Of a DNA stretch of 64,000 bases, positions 45,173 to 54,825 are shown in pieces (position 1 is the stretch's first letter; each line of letters begins with the position of its first letter). The notes beneath the pieces are model-generated. The model had not been told where the DNA came from, made no database searches, and saw only the letters and a program-made list of their open reading frames with translations. A program made the translations under genes and the position numbers. This DNA is from Liquorilactobacillus capillatus DSM 19910 (lineage in GTDB: Bacteria > Bacillota > Bacilli > Lactobacillales > Lactobacillaceae), in assembly GCF_001434915.1 (NCBI RefSeq), contig NZ_AZEF01000027.1, positions 114,577-178,576 of the forward strand, given 5' to 3'.

Positions 45173-47782
45173 TTAAATAGCTGCCTGGTTTTCCACTGCT
45201 TTGAAAACAAGCTCATGGTGATTCCCAAGATCAATTGTTACTACCGAGTGTGGTAACACTTTGCCTGCGATAATCTGCTTAGCAAGCGGAGTTTCTACAT
45301 AGTTAGTAATAAAGCGTTGCAACGGTCGTGCACCGTAAGCAGCATCATACCCTTCATGAGCAATCCATTCTTTGGCTGCGGCAGTGATCTCGAGTTTGAT
45401 TTCTTGCTCAGATAAACGATCTGACAGTAGGTTAACAAACTTATCAACAATTTGAGTTATCGCATTCAAACTTAACGGTGCAAACATAATGATATCATCA
45501 ATCCGATTCAAAAACTCTGGTTTAAAATGTGCCTGTGCTAATTTCATAACTTGCGACCGTGTTTCTGGCAATATTTTGCCATTCTCTACCACGTTATCTA
45601 ATAAAATCCCCGATCCTAGATTAGAAGTCATAATTATGATAGTGTTTTTAAAATCAACTGTTCGACCTTGACCATCCGTTAACCGCCCATCATCAAAAAC
45701 CTGCAGCAGAATATTAAAGACATCCGGATGAGCCTTCTCGACCTCATCCAATAAAATAATAGTATACGGATTACGTCTGACTGCTTCTGTCAGCTGTCCG
45801 CCTTCTTCGTATCCAATATAGCCTGGTGCTGCCCCAACTAAACGAGATACAGACTGTTTCTCCATATATTCACTCATATCAATCCGAACCATATGTTTTT
45901 CAGAGTCAAAAAGGTTCTCAGCTAAAGCTTTAGCTAATTCAGTTTTGCCAACACCAGTCGGTCCGAGAAATAAGAACGTCCCTAACGGTTGGTTAGGATC
46001 TTGCAACCCAGCCCGTGCACGGATAACCGCATTTGCAACTGCGTCCACTGCTTCATCTTGTCCAATAACGCGCTTATGCAAACTTGCCGGTAAATTTAAT
46101 AGTTTCTCCCGCTCACCTTGGACTAGTTTAGCTACAGGGATCCCAGTTGAGCGACTGACAACTTGTGCGATTTCATTTTCAGTAACTGATTCCTCAACTA
46201 ACCAGTTATCCGGTCGTTCTGCATGCTCTAATTGTACGAGCTCTTTTTCTAAGGCCGGTATAGTTGCATGCTGTAACTTGGCAGCATTCTCTAAATCATA
46301 ATTATTCTCTGCTTCCTCCAAATCATGTTTTGCCTGATCAAGTTCCGCCTTTTTAGAACTCAATTTTTGGATATCCGCCTTCTCATTTTCCCAACGCATT
46401 TTAAGTGCATTAGTTTTCTGACGTGACTCAGCTAATTCAGTTTGTAACTCACCAAGGCGTTTTTTAGAAGCTGGATCACTCTCTTTTTTTAGGGCCGCTT
46501 CTTCAACTTCTTGACGCATCAGTTGACGGGTAACTTGATCAAGTTCAGTCGGCATCGAATTCATTTCAACTCTGATCGTAGCACATGCTTCGTCGATCAG
46601 ATCAATTGCCTTATCCGGTAAAAAGCGGTCAGTAATATACCGGTTAGAAAGTGTTGCGGCTGCCACGATTGCATTATCATGGATTCTAACACCATGATGA
46701 ATCTCAAAGCGTTCTTTAAGCCCACGTAGAATCGAAATCGTATCTTCAACGCTAGGTTCTTGGACAAGCACACGCTGAAAACGTCGTTCAAGCGCCTTAT
46801 CTTTTTCCATATACTCGCGGTATTCATCCAGCGTTGTCGCCCCAATTAAATGTAACTCTCCACGTGCAAGCATTGGTTTAAGAAGATTTCCTGCATCCAT
46901 ACTGCCTTCAGTTTTCCCTGCACCGACAATATTATGGATCTCATCAATAAAAAGAATTATCTTTCCTTCACTCTTAGTAACTTCTTTCAAGACTGCTTTT
47001 AGTCTTTCTTCGAATTCACCACGGTATTTCGCACCTGCAATCAATGCCCCCATATCTAGTGAAAAGATTGTTCTATCCTTCAAGTTATCTGGAACATCTT
47101 TACGTACGATTCGTTGGGCTAAACCTTCAACAATCGCGGTTTTCCCTACTCCTGGTTCGCCGATTAAAACAGGATTGTTCTTTGTTTTACGCGAAAGGAT
47201 CCGCACTACATCCCGAATTTCTTCATCACGACCGATTACCGGATCCTGCTTACCACTGCGGACCTGTTTAATCAAATCAACTCCATATTTTTCCAAAGCT
47301 TTATATTGCTCTTCTTGATTTTTAGATGTCACGTGTTCACCCCCACGAAGATCTTCAATAAGTTTCATCATCTTTTTTTCTGTAAGTTCCTTAGATTTTA
47401 AGTAGCTAGTCAAAGGATGATGTTTTAATCTAAAAAGTGCTAAAATCAGTGTTTCTACCGCTACATACTCATCTTTTAGCTGTTGACGCAGTTGATCCGC
47501 TTCTTGCAACAGTTGAAAAAGGTTTTGACTTAAAGTCTGACCGTAATTCACCTGTCCTTCAACAACTGCAAGTTGATCAAGTTCCCGATCAACTTCACGT
47601 TCCACTTCAGCAGTGTCCAGCCCCGCACGCTTAAAGATTTCAGCACCAAACTCACCTGGCTGTAATAAGAATTTAAACAACTGCGGAATATCTATTTCTT
47701 GCTGATGCCGTGTAACAGCAATTTGTTGTGCTTCTGCCAATGCCGCTTGAACTGCACTCGTTAATTTATCTTCCTGCATCAT
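45173..47782 (-). CDS. clpB: ATP-dependent disaggregase ClpB
   Basis: ClpB rescues aggregated proteins with DnaK. The 869-residue protein has the N-terminal Clp repeat domain, AAA1 with [17 protein letters not shown] and [13 protein letters not shown], a coiled-coil middle domain (about 410-530, which distinguishes ClpB from ClpC and ClpE), AAA2 with [16 protein letters not shown] and MSEYMEK, and the C-terminal D2 small domain ([15 protein letters not shown]). Strong AAAGGAGA precedes ATG 47782. A promoter lies directly behind pepT. Neither a CIRCE element nor a clear CtsR box is seen. Confidence 0.96.
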   Translation of the reverse strand: MMQEDKLTSAVQAALAEAQQIAVTRHQQEIDIPQLFKFLLQPGEFGAEIFKRAGLDTAEVEREVDRELDQLAVVEGQVNYGQTLSQNLFQLLQEADQLRQQLKDEYVAVETLILALFRLKHHPLTSYLKSKELTEKKMMKLIEDLRGGEHVTSKNQEEQYKALEKYGVDLIKQVRSGKQDPVIGRDEEIRDVVRILSRKTKNNPVLIGEPGVGKTAIVEGLAQRIVRKDVPDNLKDRTIFSLDMGALIAGAKYRGEFEERLKAVLKEVTKSEGKIILFIDEIHNIVGAGKTEGSMDAGNLLKPMLARGELHLIGATTLDEYREYMEKDKALERRFQRVLVQEPSVEDTISILRGLKERFEIHHGVRIHDNAIVAAATLSNRYITDRFLPDKAIDLIDEACATIRVEMNSMPTELDQVTRQLMRQEVEEAALKKESDPASKKRLGELQTELAESRQKTNALKMRWENEKADIQKLSSKKAELDQAKHDLEEAENNYDLENAAKLQHATIPALEKELVQLEHAERPDNWLVEESVTENEIAQVVSRSTGIPVAKLVQGEREKLLNLPASLHKRVIGQDEAVDAVANAVIRARAGLQDPNQPLGTFLFLGPTGVGKTELAKALAENLFDSEKHMVRIDMSEYMEKQSVSRLVGAAPGYIGYEEGGQLTEAVRRNPYTIILLDEVEKAHPDVFNILLQVFDDGRLTDGQGRTVDFKNTIIIMTSNLGSGILLDNVVENGKILPETRSQVMKLAQAHFKPEFLNRIDDIIMFAPLSLNAITQIVDKFVNLLSDRLSEQEIKLEITAAAKEWIAHEGYDAAYGARPLQRFITNYVETPLAKQIIAGKVLPHSVVTIDLGNHHELVFKAVENQAAI

Positions 47783-47897
47783 CACTATCTCCTTTATCAT
47801 CTATCATCTAATTAGCCTGAGTTTACCGCTAACTAATAAGCAAGTAGCTCACAGAAATTTTCTGGAATCTCTCACTCAAACTTTCGCCTTATACTTC

Positions 47898-47915
47898 TTG
47901 ATCAACATAGACCAA
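47898..47915 (-). promoter_or_regulatory. Imperfect palindrome downstream of the clpB promoter
   Basis: TTGGTC-TATGTT-GATCAA on the minus strand is an inverted repeat of 6-base arms (one mismatch), just after the -10 element. It could be an operator for the heat-shock gene, although it does not fit the direct-repeat CtsR consensus. Confidence 0.3.
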
Positions 47916-47919
47916 CTAT

Positions 47920-47948
47920 ATTATAATATGAACATACGTTCGTGTTAA
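47920..47948 (-). promoter_or_regulatory. Promoter of clpB
   Basis: TTAACA (47948-47943) and a perfect TATAAT (47925-47920) are 17 bases apart. The -35 begins immediately after the pepT stop codon. The leader is about 130 bases. Confidence 0.75.
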
Positions 47949-49193
47949 CTACTTTGTTTGAGAAATTTCCTTGATAATTTCTAAAAGAACTGTTGTAGCT
48001 TGTTCCATCACTTGCACTGAAACATATTCAAACCGCGAGTGCATATTTTCTCCACCTGCAAATAAATTAGGTGTCGGTAACCCCATAAATGAAATTTTAG
48101 AACCATCTGTTCCACCACGGACCGGGTAAATAACCGGCTTGATCTTGAGGTTGTGCATTGCTTTTTTAGCTATTTCAACCACCGTCATATCTTTTTCAAT
48201 TACCTCACGCATATTATAGTATTGATCTTTCACTTCGAGTTTAACACGGTCAGCTCCTAAGGCCGCATTCATTTCAGCAGCAATTTCCTTAAAAAGCCGT
48301 TTACGTGCTTCAAACTTCTGGCGATCATGGTCACGAATAATGTAAGTCATTTCTGCCTCATCAACCGTTCCGGTTAATTCCACAAGATGGAAGAACCCTT
48401 GACGACCAGATGTTTTTTCAGGTACCTCACGTTGCGGTAATTGTGCCTGAAAATCAAAAGCCAATTGGAGTGCGTTAATCATGACACCCTTAGCTGTGGC
48501 TGGGTGAACATTTTTACCGATCAATTCTACTTTTGCCTGTGCAGCATTAAAAGTTTCATATTCAAGTTCACCTAACGGTCCACCATCAACAGTGTAGGCA
48601 ACATCCGCCCCAAAATCTGCAACATCAAAACGGTCAGCTCCAGTTCCAATCTCTTCATCAGGTCCAATCCCAACCTTGATCTCGCCATGTTTTATTTCAG
48701 GATGCTCACTTAGATATTCAACTGCCGTCAAGATTTCTGCAATTCCCGCTTTATCATCAGCACCTAAAAGTGTCGTTCCATCCGTTGTAACTAGATCATG
48801 TCCAGAATAATTCTTCAGATTAGGGAATTCTTCTGGACTAAGTTTATAGCCGTTTGTCCCTAACTTGATTGCTGATTTACCATCGTACTCTTTAATAACC
48901 TGTGGATTAATATTTTGAGCATTAAAGTCGGCTGTGTCCATATGTGCAATGAAGCCAACGACCTTAACCTTTTCTCCTTGGGGTAAATTTGCTGGTAAAG
49001 TAGCAAAGACATAGCCACTTTTAGATGAGCGACGAACGTCTTTTAAGCCTATTCTTTTTAATTCTTCAACTAATTCTTCAGCAAAAATCGTCTGACTTAC
49101 AGTTGATGGAACTGTTACTGCTTTTTCATCTGAACGTGTTTCTTTCTTAACATAATCAATAAAACGTGGTAATAAATTTGGATATTTTGTCAT
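47949..49193 (-). CDS. pepT: Peptidase T (tripeptide aminopeptidase)
   Basis: This M20-family zinc peptidase removes N-terminal residues from tripeptides. In 414 residues the metal ligands are seen in [36 protein letters not shown] with the catalytic Glu, [14 protein letters not shown], and the C-terminal [11 protein letters not shown]. The enzyme helps lactic acid bacteria use imported peptides. The gene starts 23 bases after the Nif3 gene, so they could be cotranscribed. Confidence 0.96.
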   Translation of the reverse strand: MTKYPNLLPRFIDYVKKETRSDEKAVTVPSTVSQTIFAEELVEELKRIGLKDVRRSSKSGYVFATLPANLPQGEKVKVVGFIAHMDTADFNAQNINPQVIKEYDGKSAIKLGTNGYKLSPEEFPNLKNYSGHDLVTTDGTTLLGADDKAGIAEILTAVEYLSEHPEIKHGEIKVGIGPDEEIGTGADRFDVADFGADVAYTVDGGPLGELEYETFNAAQAKVELIGKNVHPATAKGVMINALQLAFDFQAQLPQREVPEKTSGRQGFFHLVELTGTVDEAEMTYIIRDHDRQKFEARKRLFKEIAAEMNAALGADRVKLEVKDQYYNMREVIEKDMTVVEIAKKAMHNLKIKPVIYPVRGGTDGSKISFMGLPTPNLFAGGENMHSRFEYVSVQVMEQATTVLLEIIKEISQTK

Positions 49194-49216
49194 TCAAAGA
49201 ACTCCCTTATTTATAA

Positions 49217-50332
49217 TTAAACAAAGATAAACGGATCAGTTTTAAGTTTTGATGCAATAATTTCTAATTTCCAATTATTCTCATTATTCCAAGTTGTAAA
49301 TAAAGTTGCCAATTTTTCTTTACAAATACTTTCGATATGATGACCGGGATCAAGTGCAGCCAATCCAGCTGCCAAAATATCATGTCCTGTATGGTAAGAG
49401 ATATCACCCGTGACATATAATTGTGCTCCACGTTGCTTCGCTGCTGTGTAAAACTGACCGCCACTTCCACCTAAAACAGCAACACGATCAATCTTCTTAT
49501 CAGGATCAGCTGCAACCATCCGTAAAGCTGAGACTTTAAAGATTTCCTTGCAAAATTCAGCATATTGTCTAACTGTTTGCGTTTCAGCTAGCGTTCCAAT
49601 TCGTCCCATTCCGTATTTTTGCCCCATTCCTGCCGTTTGAAATAAATCAAAAACAGGCTCCTCATAAGGGTGAGCCGCATACATCGCCTTCAAGATTGGT
49701 TCTTTTTGATGCGCTGGAAAAAGGACTTCTACCTTTTCTTCCCTCACTGTAGTTAATTCTTCCCTTTCACCAATAGCAGGCTCAGCTTGTTCATTGGGTC
49801 GAAAACGCCCGTAGCCTTCATATGAGTACGAGCAGTCATCGTAATTTCCAATTTTTCCAGCTCCAGCTGCAGCCAAAGCACTACGCATCCCCTCTGCTGC
49901 CTCTCGTGGAACAAAAACTGCGAGTTTAAACATTGGTTCAACTCTTTCCGGCATTAAAATAGCTGTTTGCCTAAGACCCATCTTTTCAGCAAGCCAATCA
50001 TTCATTCCACCATTCGCATTATCCAAATTAGTATGTGCCGCGAAAACAGTGATATGGTGTTTTAATAATTCTGCATACATTCTATTTTGTGGATCAGCTA
50101 GATCAAATTGCTTAATTGGATGAAACATTGCTGGATGGTGGGCAAAGATAAAATCCACTCCTGCTTGGACAGCTTCTCGAACAACTTCAGGTCGAACATC
50201 TAAAGTTACCATTACTTTGTTAACTTCAGACTCCTGGCTGCCAAGCTGCAGCCCAATTGGATCTCCATCCTCAGCCATAAAAGCCGGTGCAAATTCCATA
50301 AAACGTTTTACAATATCACGCACTTTAACCAT
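49217..50332 (-). CDS. Nif3-like dinuclear metal centre protein (YqfO type)
   Basis: A 371-residue protein with the NIF3 halves split by a PII-like insertion (about 130-230, KLAVFVPREAAEGMRSALAAAGAGKIGNYD). Metal-binding residues appear in FIFAHHPAMFHPIKQ, AAHTNLDNANGGMND and, near the C-terminus, VTGDISYHTGHD with H-E in a later LDPGHHIESICKE. It is related to GTP cyclohydrolase I type 2 annotations, but no enzymatic role is proven. Its ATG overlaps the end of trmK by eight bases, as in other Firmicutes. Confidence 0.92.
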   Translation of the reverse strand: MVKVRDIVKRFMEFAPAFMAEDGDPIGLQLGSQESEVNKVMVTLDVRPEVVREAVQAGVDFIFAHHPAMFHPIKQFDLADPQNRMYAELLKHHITVFAAHTNLDNANGGMNDWLAEKMGLRQTAILMPERVEPMFKLAVFVPREAAEGMRSALAAAGAGKIGNYDDCSYSYEGYGRFRPNEQAEPAIGEREELTTVREEKVEVLFPAHQKEPILKAMYAAHPYEEPVFDLFQTAGMGQKYGMGRIGTLAETQTVRQYAEFCKEIFKVSALRMVAADPDKKIDRVAVLGGSGGQFYTAAKQRGAQLYVTGDISYHTGHDILAAGLAALDPGHHIESICKEKLATLFTTWNNENNWKLEIIASKLKTDPFIFV

Positions 50333-51023
50333 TCAACACACCACCAATCTTTTTTATCTTGTTTTCTAATAATGCTTTTTGCGTATAAGGCACTTGACGC
50401 GCCTTACTAATTTCACCTAAAACATGTTTCAATTTTTCTTGTTCTCTTTGCCATTTCTTAATAAAAACCGGACTTTTTTCTTTTCGCAAGAAAGGGCCAA
50501 ATAAATAATCATCATCTGTCAAAGCTGATACTTTTTTTTGCCTTTCAGCTACGATGATTTCATAAATGTGCTGATCCTCTTCGATAATTTTTTCAGTCGT
50601 AATCTGATAGTTATGCTCTGTCAACCATGTTCTAACTTGCTGCTCACCGACATTGGGCTGCAAGATTAATTTAGGATACTGCTTTAATTTTCTGAGATCA
50701 GCATTCAAAATCTGATAGATCAAAGGCCCCCCCATACCGCAGATCGTAATCACATCAATCTCATCTTTCGCAGTAATCGCCGCCAAACCGTCTGCTAGAC
50801 GAACTTTAACTATGTCTGCTAAACCTTCTTTTTTTATTTCATGCACAGCATTTAGGTAAGGCCCCTCAACTACCTCGCCTGCAACCGCATAACTAATTTT
50901 GTTATTCAGTCCTAAGTATGCAGGTAGATAAGCATGGTCAGAACCAATATCCGCCAGCCGAGCGCCTAGTGGAACGTATTTAGCTACCGCTAATAAACGG
51001 GCTGATAAATGTTTTGCATCCAT
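50325..51023 (-). CDS. trmK: tRNA (adenine-22-N1)-methyltransferase TrmK
   Basis: The 232-residue protein methylates A22 of tRNA with S-adenosylmethionine. The Rossmann motif is ADIGSDHAYLPAYLG, followed by VVEGPYLNAV, VRLADGLAAI and the catalytic region ICGMGGPLIYQIL. The C-terminal part is a helical tRNA-binding extension. ATG 51023 gives the conserved MDAKHLSARL start, with AAGGAG 13 bases upstream, a rather long spacing. trmK and the Nif3 gene are downstream of rpoD in many Firmicutes; here the mccAB operon has come between. Confidence 0.93.
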   Translation of the reverse strand: MDAKHLSARLLAVAKYVPLGARLADIGSDHAYLPAYLGLNNKISYAVAGEVVEGPYLNAVHEIKKEGLADIVKVRLADGLAAITAKDEIDVITICGMGGPLIYQILNADLRKLKQYPKLILQPNVGEQQVRTWLTEHNYQITTEKIIEEDQHIYEIIVAERQKKVSALTDDDYLFGPFLRKEKSPVFIKKWQREQEKLKHVLGEISKARQVPYTQKALLENKIKKIGGVLNG

Positions 51024-51184
51024 TAAGATATAACAACTCCTTACTAATTTAAACACCTTTAAGTATAACTAACTAGCAGAAACAAGAAAAGGTTAAGGCA
51101 TTAAAAAAGTATACTAAAAAGCAGCTAATATGCTGAGATCAGATTTGACTGTACATGCTTGCATTCATGTGCGAAAGAACGACA

Positions 51185-51212
51185 AAGCAAGCCAAATTTC
51201 TTCAGCTTGCTT
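51185..51212 (-). terminator. Hairpin between mccB and trmK
   Basis: AAGCAAGC and GCTTGCTT form a perfect 8-bp stem with a 12-base loop. A second 7-bp hairpin (about 51151-51172) follows it. No proper T-run is present, so termination of mccAB here would be weak. Confidence 0.35.
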
Positions 51213-51287
51213 CCGTATAAACTATTTAAAATTAAAGACACTTGGTTTAGTATTGTTGAGAGTTATTTTTATCACCTAGCGTTTACT

Positions 51288-52430
51288 TTATTTTGCCTTA
51301 GCTAACGCCTGCCGCAGATCTGAAAGCAGATCCTCCACTTGCTCAATTCCCACTGATAATCTAATCAATTCATTTGAAATACCGTTTTTTAACCTTATTT
51401 TTTCTGGAATGGCCCCATGCGTCATAACAGCGGGCACTTCAATCAAGCTTTCAACTGCACCTAAGCTTTCTGCTAAAGTAATGATTTGAAGTCCTTCAAT
51501 GAACCTTTGAATCGAAAGGCCCTTTTTCAACTCGAAGGAAATCATCCCTCCAAAACCATTCATTTGCTTCTTAACAATTTTAAAATCTTTTGCCATTGGA
51601 TCACCAGGATAATAAATCTTAGCAATATCCTTATTTTCTTTTAGAAACTCAAAAATTTTTTGGGTATTTTTTTCATGTGCTTGCATTCTAACTGCTAAAG
51701 TCTTGATGCCACGCTGTAGTAACCAACTATCTTGCGGTCCCAAAATTCCTCCAATCGCATTCTGCAGATAACCGATCCTTTCACCCAGTCGTTGGCCCTT
51801 CACAACAACTAAGCCTGCAACTAAGTCACTATGCCCCCCTAAATACTTTGATGCGCTATGCAATACAATATCTGCGCCTAGCTTGAGTGGCTGTTGGATA
51901 TAAGGTGTCGCAAATGTATTATCTACAACTGTTAGTAGTTTTTCTGCCTTTCCCAACTCTGTAATTGCCGTAATGTCAGTAATTTGCATCAAAGGGTTAG
52001 TTGGGGTCTCAAGATAAATTGCCTTAGTATTTGGTCTAATAGCCGCTTTAACTTCGGCCAAGTTACGAGTATCAACAACTGTAAAGCTAAGTCCTTGCCG
52101 TTTTAAAACCGTGTTGATTAATCGAAATGTTCCACCGTAAACATCATTCCCCACAATAATATGATCACCAGTTGAAAAAAGTGAAAAAACATTATGAATT
52201 GCAGCTGACCCAGACGCAAATGCAAATCCAGCTGTCCCACCTTCCAAATCCTTAATTAATTCTTCAACTGCTCGTCTCGTTGGATTGCCAGTTCTTGAAT
52301 ATTCATATTCAGGGTGACCGCCTAATTTAGTTTGTGCATACGTTGAGGCCTGATAAATAGGCACATTAACTGCTCCTGTAATATTATCTCGACTAACTCC
52401 CGCATGAATTAATTTTGTATTAAAATTCAT
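51288..52430 (-). CDS. mccB: Cystathionine gamma-lyase / PLP-dependent Cys-Met metabolism enzyme
   Basis: A PLP enzyme of 380 residues. It has the family start TKLIHAGVSRD, IYQASTY, YEYSRTGNPTR, FASGSAAIHNV for the cofactor phosphate, and the Schiff-base Lys in LHSASKYLGGHSDLVAGLV. It either splits cystathionine to cysteine or, if it is a gamma-synthase, makes cystathionine. Its partner gene for cystathionine beta-synthase 15 bases upstream favours reverse transsulfuration from homocysteine to cysteine, as for B. subtilis MccB (379 residues). Confidence 0.9.
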   Translation of the reverse strand: MNFNTKLIHAGVSRDNITGAVNVPIYQASTYAQTKLGGHPEYEYSRTGNPTRRAVEELIKDLEGGTAGFAFASGSAAIHNVFSLFSTGDHIIVGNDVYGGTFRLINTVLKRQGLSFTVVDTRNLAEVKAAIRPNTKAIYLETPTNPLMQITDITAITELGKAEKLLTVVDNTFATPYIQQPLKLGADIVLHSASKYLGGHSDLVAGLVVVKGQRLGERIGYLQNAIGGILGPQDSWLLQRGIKTLAVRMQAHEKNTQKIFEFLKENKDIAKIYYPGDPMAKDFKIVKKQMNGFGGMISFELKKGLSIQRFIEGLQIITLAESLGAVESLIEVPAVMTHGAIPEKIRLKNGISNELIRLSVGIEQVEDLLSDLRQALAKAK

Positions 52431-52445
52431 TTTATTTTTTCTCCT

Positions 52446-53363
52446 TTATGAATAAATATTCTGGCTTAAATAACGCTCACTGCTATCTGGAAAAATAGTA
52501 ACAATATTACTGTTAGGTTTTAACTTTTCAGCTAATTTTAAACTGGCAGCCAAAGCTGCTCCACTGGAACTCCCCAATAACAGCCCCTCTTCAAGTGCCA
52601 TTTTTTTAACTAGCATAAAAGCATTTCTATCACTGATTGTATAAATGTGGTCGACATCTTTTTTCTCTAAAAACGGAGGAATGAATTCTACACCTATTCC
52701 TTCAATTCGATGTGCGTGCCTAGGACCGCCATTTAAGATAGATCCTTCCGGTTCAACAACTGCCGTTTTTATCTTCGGAAAGTTTTCCTTCAAATAACGT
52801 GCTACTCCCACAAAAGTTCCACCGCTGCCAGCTCCAGCAGCGAACCCATCAATAGACAACTCATTTGCCTGCATTTCTTTTTTTATTTCAGGTGCAAGCG
52901 AGTGATAGTAAGCAGCAGGATTATCACGATTATTAAATTGCATCGGAACATAACTGTATGGGATTTCAGTTTCTAACCTGCGAGCCTTTTTTATTGCGCC
53001 TTTAATTCCATCAGCACTAGCTGTGTGCACTAGCCTTGCTCCTAAAGCTTTCATTAGAATCTGTTTCTCTTGGCTGAATTTTTCTGGAACAACCAGAATC
53101 GTTTTTAAACCCAACTGGCTTGCTGCCAACGCGATCCCAATCCCTGTATTCCCTGCAGTGGGTTCAATTATGGTTGTCTTTTGATTGATTAATCCCTTTA
53201 CTTGCGCCTGTTGTAACATATATTTCCCCAAACGATCCTTGATACTTCCGCCAGGATTAAACATCTCAAGTTTTGCAAATATTCGTACTTTGTTTGGTGC
53301 CGTTATTTTCAACCGTATTAACGGTGTGTCCCCTATCAATTCTTCAACTCCTTGATAAATCAT
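52446..53363 (-). CDS. mccA: O-acetylserine-dependent cystathionine beta-synthase / cysteine synthase family
   Basis: The 305-residue PLP enzyme has [11 protein letters not shown] with the catalytic Lys, [15 protein letters not shown], and the phosphate loop [16 protein letters not shown], and ends with [13 protein letters not shown] and [11 protein letters not shown]. Size and partner gene match B. subtilis MccA (307 residues), which joins homocysteine to O-acetylserine; a plain cysteine synthase is the alternative. The start ATG 53363 follows AAGGGGG. It is preceded at 30 bases by a terminator that ends a leader with a cysteine-codon ORF. cysE, found in many homologous clusters, is absent. 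Confidence 0.9.
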   Translation of the reverse strand: MIYQGVEELIGDTPLIRLKITAPNKVRIFAKLEMFNPGGSIKDRLGKYMLQQAQVKGLINQKTTIIEPTAGNTGIGIALAASQLGLKTILVVPEKFSQEKQILMKALGARLVHTASADGIKGAIKKARRLETEIPYSYVPMQFNNRDNPAAYYHSLAPEIKKEMQANELSIDGFAAGAGSGGTFVGVARYLKENFPKIKTAVVEPEGSILNGGPRHAHRIEGIGVEFIPPFLEKKDVDHIYTISDRNAFMLVKKMALEEGLLLGSSSGAALAASLKLAEKLKPNSNIVTIFPDSSERYLSQNIYS

Positions 53364-53392
53364 TTATCAATCTACCCCCTTTTTTACGTAAA

Positions 53393-53428
53393 GAAAAAGA
53401 GCGCGAATCATTTTAAGATTCGCGCTCT
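53393..53428 (-). terminator. Attenuator terminator directly upstream of mccA
   Basis: On the minus strand AGAGCGCGAATC (53428-53417) and GATTCGCGCTCT (53409-53398) form a perfect 12-bp stem followed by TTTTTC. The mccA ribosome binding site is about 15 bases further on, so there is no room for a promoter between the two. The terminator must therefore be in the mccA 5' leader, unless mccA is expressed only by leakage from upstream. Confidence 0.88.
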
Positions 53429-53458
53429 AATCGTTAGAAAATTAAACAGCTACTCCCA

Positions 53459-53578
53459 CTATAGCTTAAATCGTGGTCGATAAGATGAGTAAACCCAAAT
53501 AGCCGTATTTTCAACGTCAAAACGCGAAATACGACAACAGCATGAGTTATCCACAAAGTTTATCTTAAAAGCAGCCAT
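53459..53578 (-). CDS. Putative leader peptide with three consecutive Cys codons
   Basis: This is a 39-codon frame, ATG 53578 to TAG 53459, with GAGGGG (53590-53585) six bases upstream of the start. Codons 13-15 (53542-53534) are TGC TGT TGT, in the context NSCCCR; no other cysteines occur. It ends 31 bases before the terminator that precedes the cysteine operon mccAB. I recognise no family. Position and composition are those of a leader peptide used for attenuation, but a real small protein cannot be excluded, since 39 residues is long for such leaders. Confidence 0.6.
   Translation of the reverse strand: MAAFKINFVDNSCCCRISRFDVENTAIWVYSSYRPRFKL
53502..53535 (-). promoter_or_regulatory. Competing RNA hairpin / antiterminator segment of the mccAB leader
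   Basis: GTCGTATTT (53535-53527, overlapping the last Cys codon) pairs with AAATACGGC (53510-53502) over 9 bp. The segment TTCGCGTTTT (53528-53519) just after it can instead pair with the terminator 5' arm AGAGCGCGAA (53428-53419) over 10 bp, including two G-U pairs. These pairings exclude one another in the way required for an attenuator. The shared CGCG core is palindromic, which makes chance pairing easier. Confidence 0.45.
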
Positions 53579-53607
53579 CTTTTTCCCCTCTTTTCCTTAT
53601 TACAGCT

Positions 53608-53636
53608 AGAATACTCTTATCAAACTCGAAAAGCAA
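53608..53636 (-). promoter_or_regulatory. Candidate promoter of the mccAB leader
   Basis: TTGCTT (53636-53631) and TATTCT (53613-53608), 17 bases apart, would start transcription near 53601, about 23 bases before the leader ORF. An alternative pair is TTGATA (53623-53618) with TAATAA (53602-53597), but its spacer is only 15. Confidence 0.4.
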
Positions 53637-53685
53637 GTAATTTATCGTCGAAAAAATTATCCTAGTAGATCTTAGGTTTTATGAT

Positions 53686-54813
53686 TTATTCTAAGAAATC
53701 CTTCAATTGTTTTGAACGTGATGGATGTCTTAATTTACGTAAAGCCTTCGCCTCAATTTGACGAATACGTTCACGCGTTACGCCAAAAACTTTACCGACT
53801 TCTTCCAGTGTTCTTGTCCGACCATCATCAAGCCCAAAGCGTAAACGTAAAACATTTTCTTCACGGTCAGTTAAAGTATCAAGCACACTCTCAAGTTGCT
53901 CCTTAAGTAATTCATACGCAGCATGGTCAGCTGGACTAGTTGCATCGTGATCTTCAATAAAGTCTCCTAAGTGTGAATCATCTTCTTCTCCGATAGGTGT
54001 TTCAAGTGATACCGGTTCTTGAGCGATTTTCAAAATCTCACGTACTTTATCGGTTGGCATATCCATTTCCGCGCCAATCTCTTCTGGCATAGGTTCTCTA
54101 CCCAAGTCTTGCAGCATTTGACGTTGAATTCTAATCAGCTTATTAATCGTTTCAACCATATGCACCGGAATCCTAATCGTTCTTGCTTGGTCAGCGATCG
54201 CACGAGTAATTGCTTGTCTGATCCACCACGTTGCATAGGTCGAGAATTTAAAGCCCTTACGATAATCAAATTTTTCAACGGCCTTCATTAGACCCATGTT
54301 TCCTTCTTGAATCAAATCAAGAAATGACATTCCGCGACCTACGTAGCGTTTTGCAATTGAAACTACTAGCCGTAAGTTAGCTTCTGCTAGCCGTTGCTTA
54401 GCCTCATCGTCGCCTTCTTCGATCCTCAAAGCCAAGGCAACTTCTTCATCAGCCGTTAGTAAATTCACCCGTCCGATTTCTTTAAGGTACATCCTGACTG
54501 GATCATTAATCTTAACACCTGCAGGTGCAGAAACATCACGATCTTTAGTCGCCTTCTCAGCTTCATTTGAAGCAGCTTTCAGACTATGTTCGCTTGGTTC
54601 TCCCTTTTCATCCACAACTGAAATGCCAGCATCCTCAACCTTTTGAATCATCGTTTCTATTTGTTTAGCATCTAAACTAAACGGTATTACTAATTTTTTT
54701 GTCAAATCATCATAATTAATTTGTTTTTTTGGTTTATAACTTCTAATAAGTTCACGTAAAGTTTTGGTGTATCCTACCTCATTCAATGCATTATTCTTTT
54801 TCTTTTCTGCCAT
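53686..54813 (-). CDS. rpoD: Primary RNA polymerase sigma factor SigA
   Basis: This 375-residue housekeeping sigma factor has region 1.1 at the N-terminus, region 1.2 ([17 protein letters not shown]), region 2 with [37 protein letters not shown], which recognises the -10, region 3, and region 4 with [21 protein letters not shown] for the -35. It follows dnaG by 12 bases in the classical macromolecular-synthesis operon. Only a weak hairpin (CCTA...TAGG then ATAATTTTTT, near 53660) follows, so read-through into the mccAB leader is possible. Confidence 0.97.
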   Translation of the reverse strand: MAEKKKNNALNEVGYTKTLRELIRSYKPKKQINYDDLTKKLVIPFSLDAKQIETMIQKVEDAGISVVDEKGEPSEHSLKAASNEAEKATKDRDVSAPAGVKINDPVRMYLKEIGRVNLLTADEEVALALRIEEGDDEAKQRLAEANLRLVVSIAKRYVGRGMSFLDLIQEGNMGLMKAVEKFDYRKGFKFSTYATWWIRQAITRAIADQARTIRIPVHMVETINKLIRIQRQMLQDLGREPMPEEIGAEMDMPTDKVREILKIAQEPVSLETPIGEEDDSHLGDFIEDHDATSPADHAAYELLKEQLESVLDTLTDREENVLRLRFGLDDGRTRTLEEVGKVFGVTRERIRQIEAKALRKLRHPSRSKQLKDFLE

Positions 54814-54825
54814 GGGAGGTCCTCC

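Noticed and set aside
53393-53428. This hairpin as a simple rpoD terminator
   Set aside because: It lies about 260 bases after the rpoD stop, a leader-type ORF lies between, and no promoter fits between it and the mccA ribosome binding site. A dual role is still possible.
53547-53555. A perfect DnaA box (TTATCCACA) within the mccAB leader
   Set aside because: It is single; no cluster of boxes, AT-rich unwinding element or dnaA/dnaN genes are near, so it does not indicate an origin. It coincides with codons of the leader ORF.
53712-54291. Plus-strand frames opposite rpoD, and similar antisense frames over der, clpB, pyk and other genes
   Set aside because: They lie fully opposite conserved genes, lack ribosome binding sites and encode no recognisable domains.
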